This document shows positions 19,008-19,139 of a stretch of 19,139 bases of DNA, one piece after another. A model generated the notes under the pieces. That model had not been told where the DNA came from. It saw only the letters and a program-made list of their open reading frames with translations, and did not search any database. The position numbers were made by a program, and so were the translations under genes. This DNA is from Beroe ovata. Its lineage: Eukaryota; Ctenophora; Nuda; Beroida; Beroidae. How positions within the stretch are numbered: position 1 is the stretch's first letter; each line of letters begins with the position of its first letter. The stretch is taken from assembly GCA_946803715.1 (NCBI GenBank), contig CAMPET010000058.1:232506-251644 (forward strand), read 5' to 3'.

Positions 19008-19139
19008 ACACATCCACCCCCTCCTCTTACCAAATACCCACTCCCCACCCTTCTAAACCCCCTAACTCTCCACTAACACCCCCTTACCCCCTACTAACAC
19101 CCCACTAACACCCCCTTACCCCCTACTAACTCCCCACTA
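19008..19139. repeat. C-rich minisatellite at the window end
   Basis: Repeated ccccttaccccctactaacacc and cccactaacac words run to the last base. The minus strand is correspondingly G-rich, with many runs of four or five G, and has G-quadruplex potential. The repeat continues outside the window. Confidence 0.85.

Noticed and set aside
1-19139. CRISPR-like arrays among the tandem repeats
   Set aside because: The repeats are contiguous or degenerate without unique spacers, and the DNA is clearly animal nuclear sequence.
19008-19139. Telomere-like repeat at the window end
   Set aside because: The units (ccccttaccccctactaacacc) are not TTAGGG-type and are irregular; a minisatellite explains them better.

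Overview
The window is animal nuclear DNA. It has GT-AG introns, a class A (rhodopsin-type) GPCR, C2H2 zinc-finger genes, and metazoan-type CELF, TOMM70 and DmX-like (rabconnectin-3 alpha) genes. Most introns are only about 60-500 bp, intergenic gaps are a few hundred bp, and (CA)n/(GT)n tracts and minisatellites are common. This points to an invertebrate with compact genes; I cannot name the phylum from sequence alone. Four single N bases (436, 2129, 2829, 18682) mark unresolved assembly positions, three of them inside simple repeats.

Layout. 1-3900: gene-poor and repeat-rich (a 16-17 bp minisatellite, long CA/GT tracts, small hairpins), with a CCAAT/E-box cluster near 3200-3300. 3904-4096 (-): one exon of a CELF/Bruno RNA-binding protein carrying the first half of RRM1. 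5025-5374: a 350-bp GC-rich segment bounded by perfect 14-bp inverted repeats, a MITE candidate. 5768-7347 (+) and 7537-9764 (+): two tandem paralogous zinc-finger genes (A and B), each with a shared ~78-residue N-terminal domain I do not recognise. 10446-12185 (+): intronless TOMM70, the mitochondrial import receptor, with an intact Hsp70/Hsp90 carboxylate clamp. 12642-15995 (+): eleven exons, joined in consistent phase, encoding the N-terminal WD-repeat part of a DmX-like protein (V-ATPase assembly). None of these exons is long, so the gene is easily missed by an ORF scan. 16354-17662 (-): a complete two-exon class A GPCR with an altered DRY motif, lying directly after the last DmX-like exon I can place. 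17663-19139: no gene I can support, one weak exon candidate, and a C-rich minisatellite at the end.

The genes do not form a pathway; they are ordinary housekeeping, signalling and regulatory genes side by side. The points that stand out are the paralogous zinc-finger pair, with one finger in A replaced by a 12-bp satellite in B; the DmX-like gene that either stops early or hosts the GPCR in an intron; the YRL motif in the GPCR; and splice-acceptor sequences 0-3 nt before the start codons of three genes. I found no CRISPR array, tRNA, rRNA, operon-like defence system or virus.
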